A DNA stretch of 15,310 nt from Methanocella sp. (lineage in GTDB: Archaea; Halobacteriota; Methanocellia; Methanocellales; Methanocellaceae), in assembly GCF_035506375.1 (NCBI RefSeq), contig NZ_DATJPM010000045.1:1-15310 (forward strand), written 5' to 3'. Positions 14,677 to 15,310 of this stretch are shown one piece after another. How positions within the stretch are numbered: the first letter of the stretch is position 1; each line of letters starts with the position of its first letter. The position numbers and the translations under genes are program-made. Below the pieces are notes generated by a model. It was not told the origin of the DNA. It made no database searches and worked only from the letters and a program-made list of their open reading frames with translations.

Positions 14677-14741
14677 GTTTTCAGCCACGAAGCTACTCGA
14701 AGCTGGCCTGAAGTGACACGAAGACATTATTAAATATTTTT
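14677..14741 (+). repeat. Second copy of the palindrome arm
   Basis: This stretch matches 7423-7485 over its length with about eight differences: the TTTCAGCCACGAAG start, GGCCTGAAG and ACACGAAGACATTA, then TAAATATTTTT. Here the opposite arm is missing. The element therefore exists as both whole palindrome and half-unit. Confidence 0.75.
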
Positions 14742-14782
14742 GCTGTGTTGAATTACTCCCGTATTTTAAGCTTTTTAAGGGC

Positions 14783-15073
14783 ACGGAGGGCACTATTTTT
14801 CATCACGAAGGCACGAAGAGCACGGAGGCTCACAAAGTTTTCTTTTTAGATTAAGTTACAAAGTACACAAAGCCGGTTCATTGGCTGTCAGGGCACGAAG
14901 GATACAAAGACACAGTGGAATGAACGAGAGCACTTTTTGCCCCTGCGCCTTCATATCCTGTATCTTATAAGCTCAAAAAGCATTCTCTGTGTCCTTTGTC
15001 TCTTAATTATAAAAAAGTCTTTGTGGGCCTCCGTGCTCTTCGTGCCTTTGTGGTGAAAAATAGTGTCCTTCGT
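14783..15073. repeat. Inverted repeat with 55-base arms
   Basis: Arms at 14783-14837 and 15019-15073 match as reverse complements with five differences in 55 bases. Both include CACTATTTTTCA and GGCACGAAGAGCACGGAGG. Weaker matching continues inward about 35 bases (TTAAGTTACAAAG against its partner near 14990-15010). Inside the loop, ACTTTTTG near 14930 can pair with CAAAAAG near 14973. The whole could fold into a stem-loop or cruciform of about 290 bases. Confidence 0.8.
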
Positions 15074-15192
15074 ACACTCCGAGACTTAAAAGGGCATATT
15101 CAACAAAGCATAAAAATTGAAAAAGATAATCGGAAACTATCGATAAATTTGGCTATTACGCAAACGATGAAAATAAGACTACTTGCTAAACA

Positions 15193-15310
15193 ATGACCTA
15201 TCAATATTCAACGCAGCAGATTTTTCAAAGTTGTTTATTGGGATTCGCTCAGAAGCCTGAACCGGCCCAGGCGGGGCTGGGCATAGACATTGAAGCGCTG
15301 AGTCCTTTCG
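15193..15310 (+). CDS. Partial open frame at the window end
   Basis: From an ATG at 15193 a frame stays open to the window end (39 codons). It begins MTYQYSTQQIF and continues through KPEPAQAGLGIDIEALSPF. The base composition rises in G+C after 15250, as in real genes here. No ribosome site or clear TATA box precedes the ATG, and I recognise no family. Confidence 0.35.
   Translation, partial: MTYQYSTQQIFQSCLLGFAQKPEPAQAGLGIDIEALSPF

Larger units (their letters stand above)
14655..15192. other. Non-coding repeat region
   Basis: This 538-base gap holds two unrelated structures, listed separately, plus many short CACGAAG/CACAAAG-like units. Examples are AGGCACGAAGAGCACGGAGG near 14809-14828 and GGCACGAAGGATACAAAGAC in the loop at about 14891-14910. 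The unit spacing is about 9-11 bases. The open frame at 14996-15196 on the plus strand reads through the right repeat arm and is not taken as a gene. Confidence 0.6.

Noticed and set aside
14783..15073. Possible CRISPR array
   Set aside because: Units are irregular, arms are inverted rather than direct, spacers are not of equal size, and no cas gene is near.
14996..15196. A 66-residue plus-strand open frame (MSLNYKKVFVGLRALRAFVV...)
   Set aside because: It reads through the right arm of the inverted repeat, has no ribosome site, and such repeats often yield false frames of this kind.

Overview
The window reads as a chromosomal segment of a methanogenic euryarchaeon, most likely of the Methanocella type. 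This is inferred from gene content, not from a marker gene. The signs are two CDC48/VAT ATPases, an HSR1-type double winged-helix regulator beside CDC48 and Hsp20, an archaeal PRC-barrel protein, a LarC-like protein and a HisA-like/DHH pair. Promoters carry archaeal TATA boxes, ribosome sites are GGAGG/GGTGA, and coding DNA is G+C-rich between A+T-rich gaps. There is no phage, transposase, CRISPR array or tRNA/rRNA gene.

Layout: (1) 277-1230 (+) is an exported protein with two copies of a PepSY-like module, A+T-richer than its neighbours. (2) 1269-2270 (-) is a NERD-domain (nuclease-related) protein. (3) 2377-3567 (-) is a divergent LarC-like protein that lacks several family motifs. (4) 3756-6275 (+) is a CDC48/VAT ATPase whose second ATPase domain carries an apparent duplicated lid. 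(5) 6404-6655 and 6671-7384 (+) are a PRC-barrel protein and a DUF1614 membrane protein. (6) 11105 down to 7628 (-) is an operon of regulator, CDC48 and Hsp20, the same order as the HSR1 heat-shock operon of Archaeoglobus fulgidus. (7) 12909 down to 11228 (-) is an exported thioredoxin fused to a CcdA-like membrane domain, followed by a tiny Cys-rich lipoprotein. (8) 13026-14654 (+) is a HisA-like TIM barrel and a DHH phosphoesterase, joined end to end. (9) 14655-15192 is non-coding repeat DNA. (10) An open frame runs off the end from 15193.

The main theme is protein quality control: two unfoldases, a small heat-shock protein and a candidate heat-shock repressor with a palindrome at its own promoter. 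A second, smaller theme is thiol-disulfide chemistry outside the membrane.

The non-coding DNA is unusually structured. A near-perfect palindrome of about 140 bp sits between convergent genes at 7410-7550. A sister of one of its arms (nearly 90% identical by eye) lies at 14677-14741. A second, unrelated inverted repeat with 55-bp arms spans 14783-15073. Several terminator hairpins overlap the stop codon of the gene they end.
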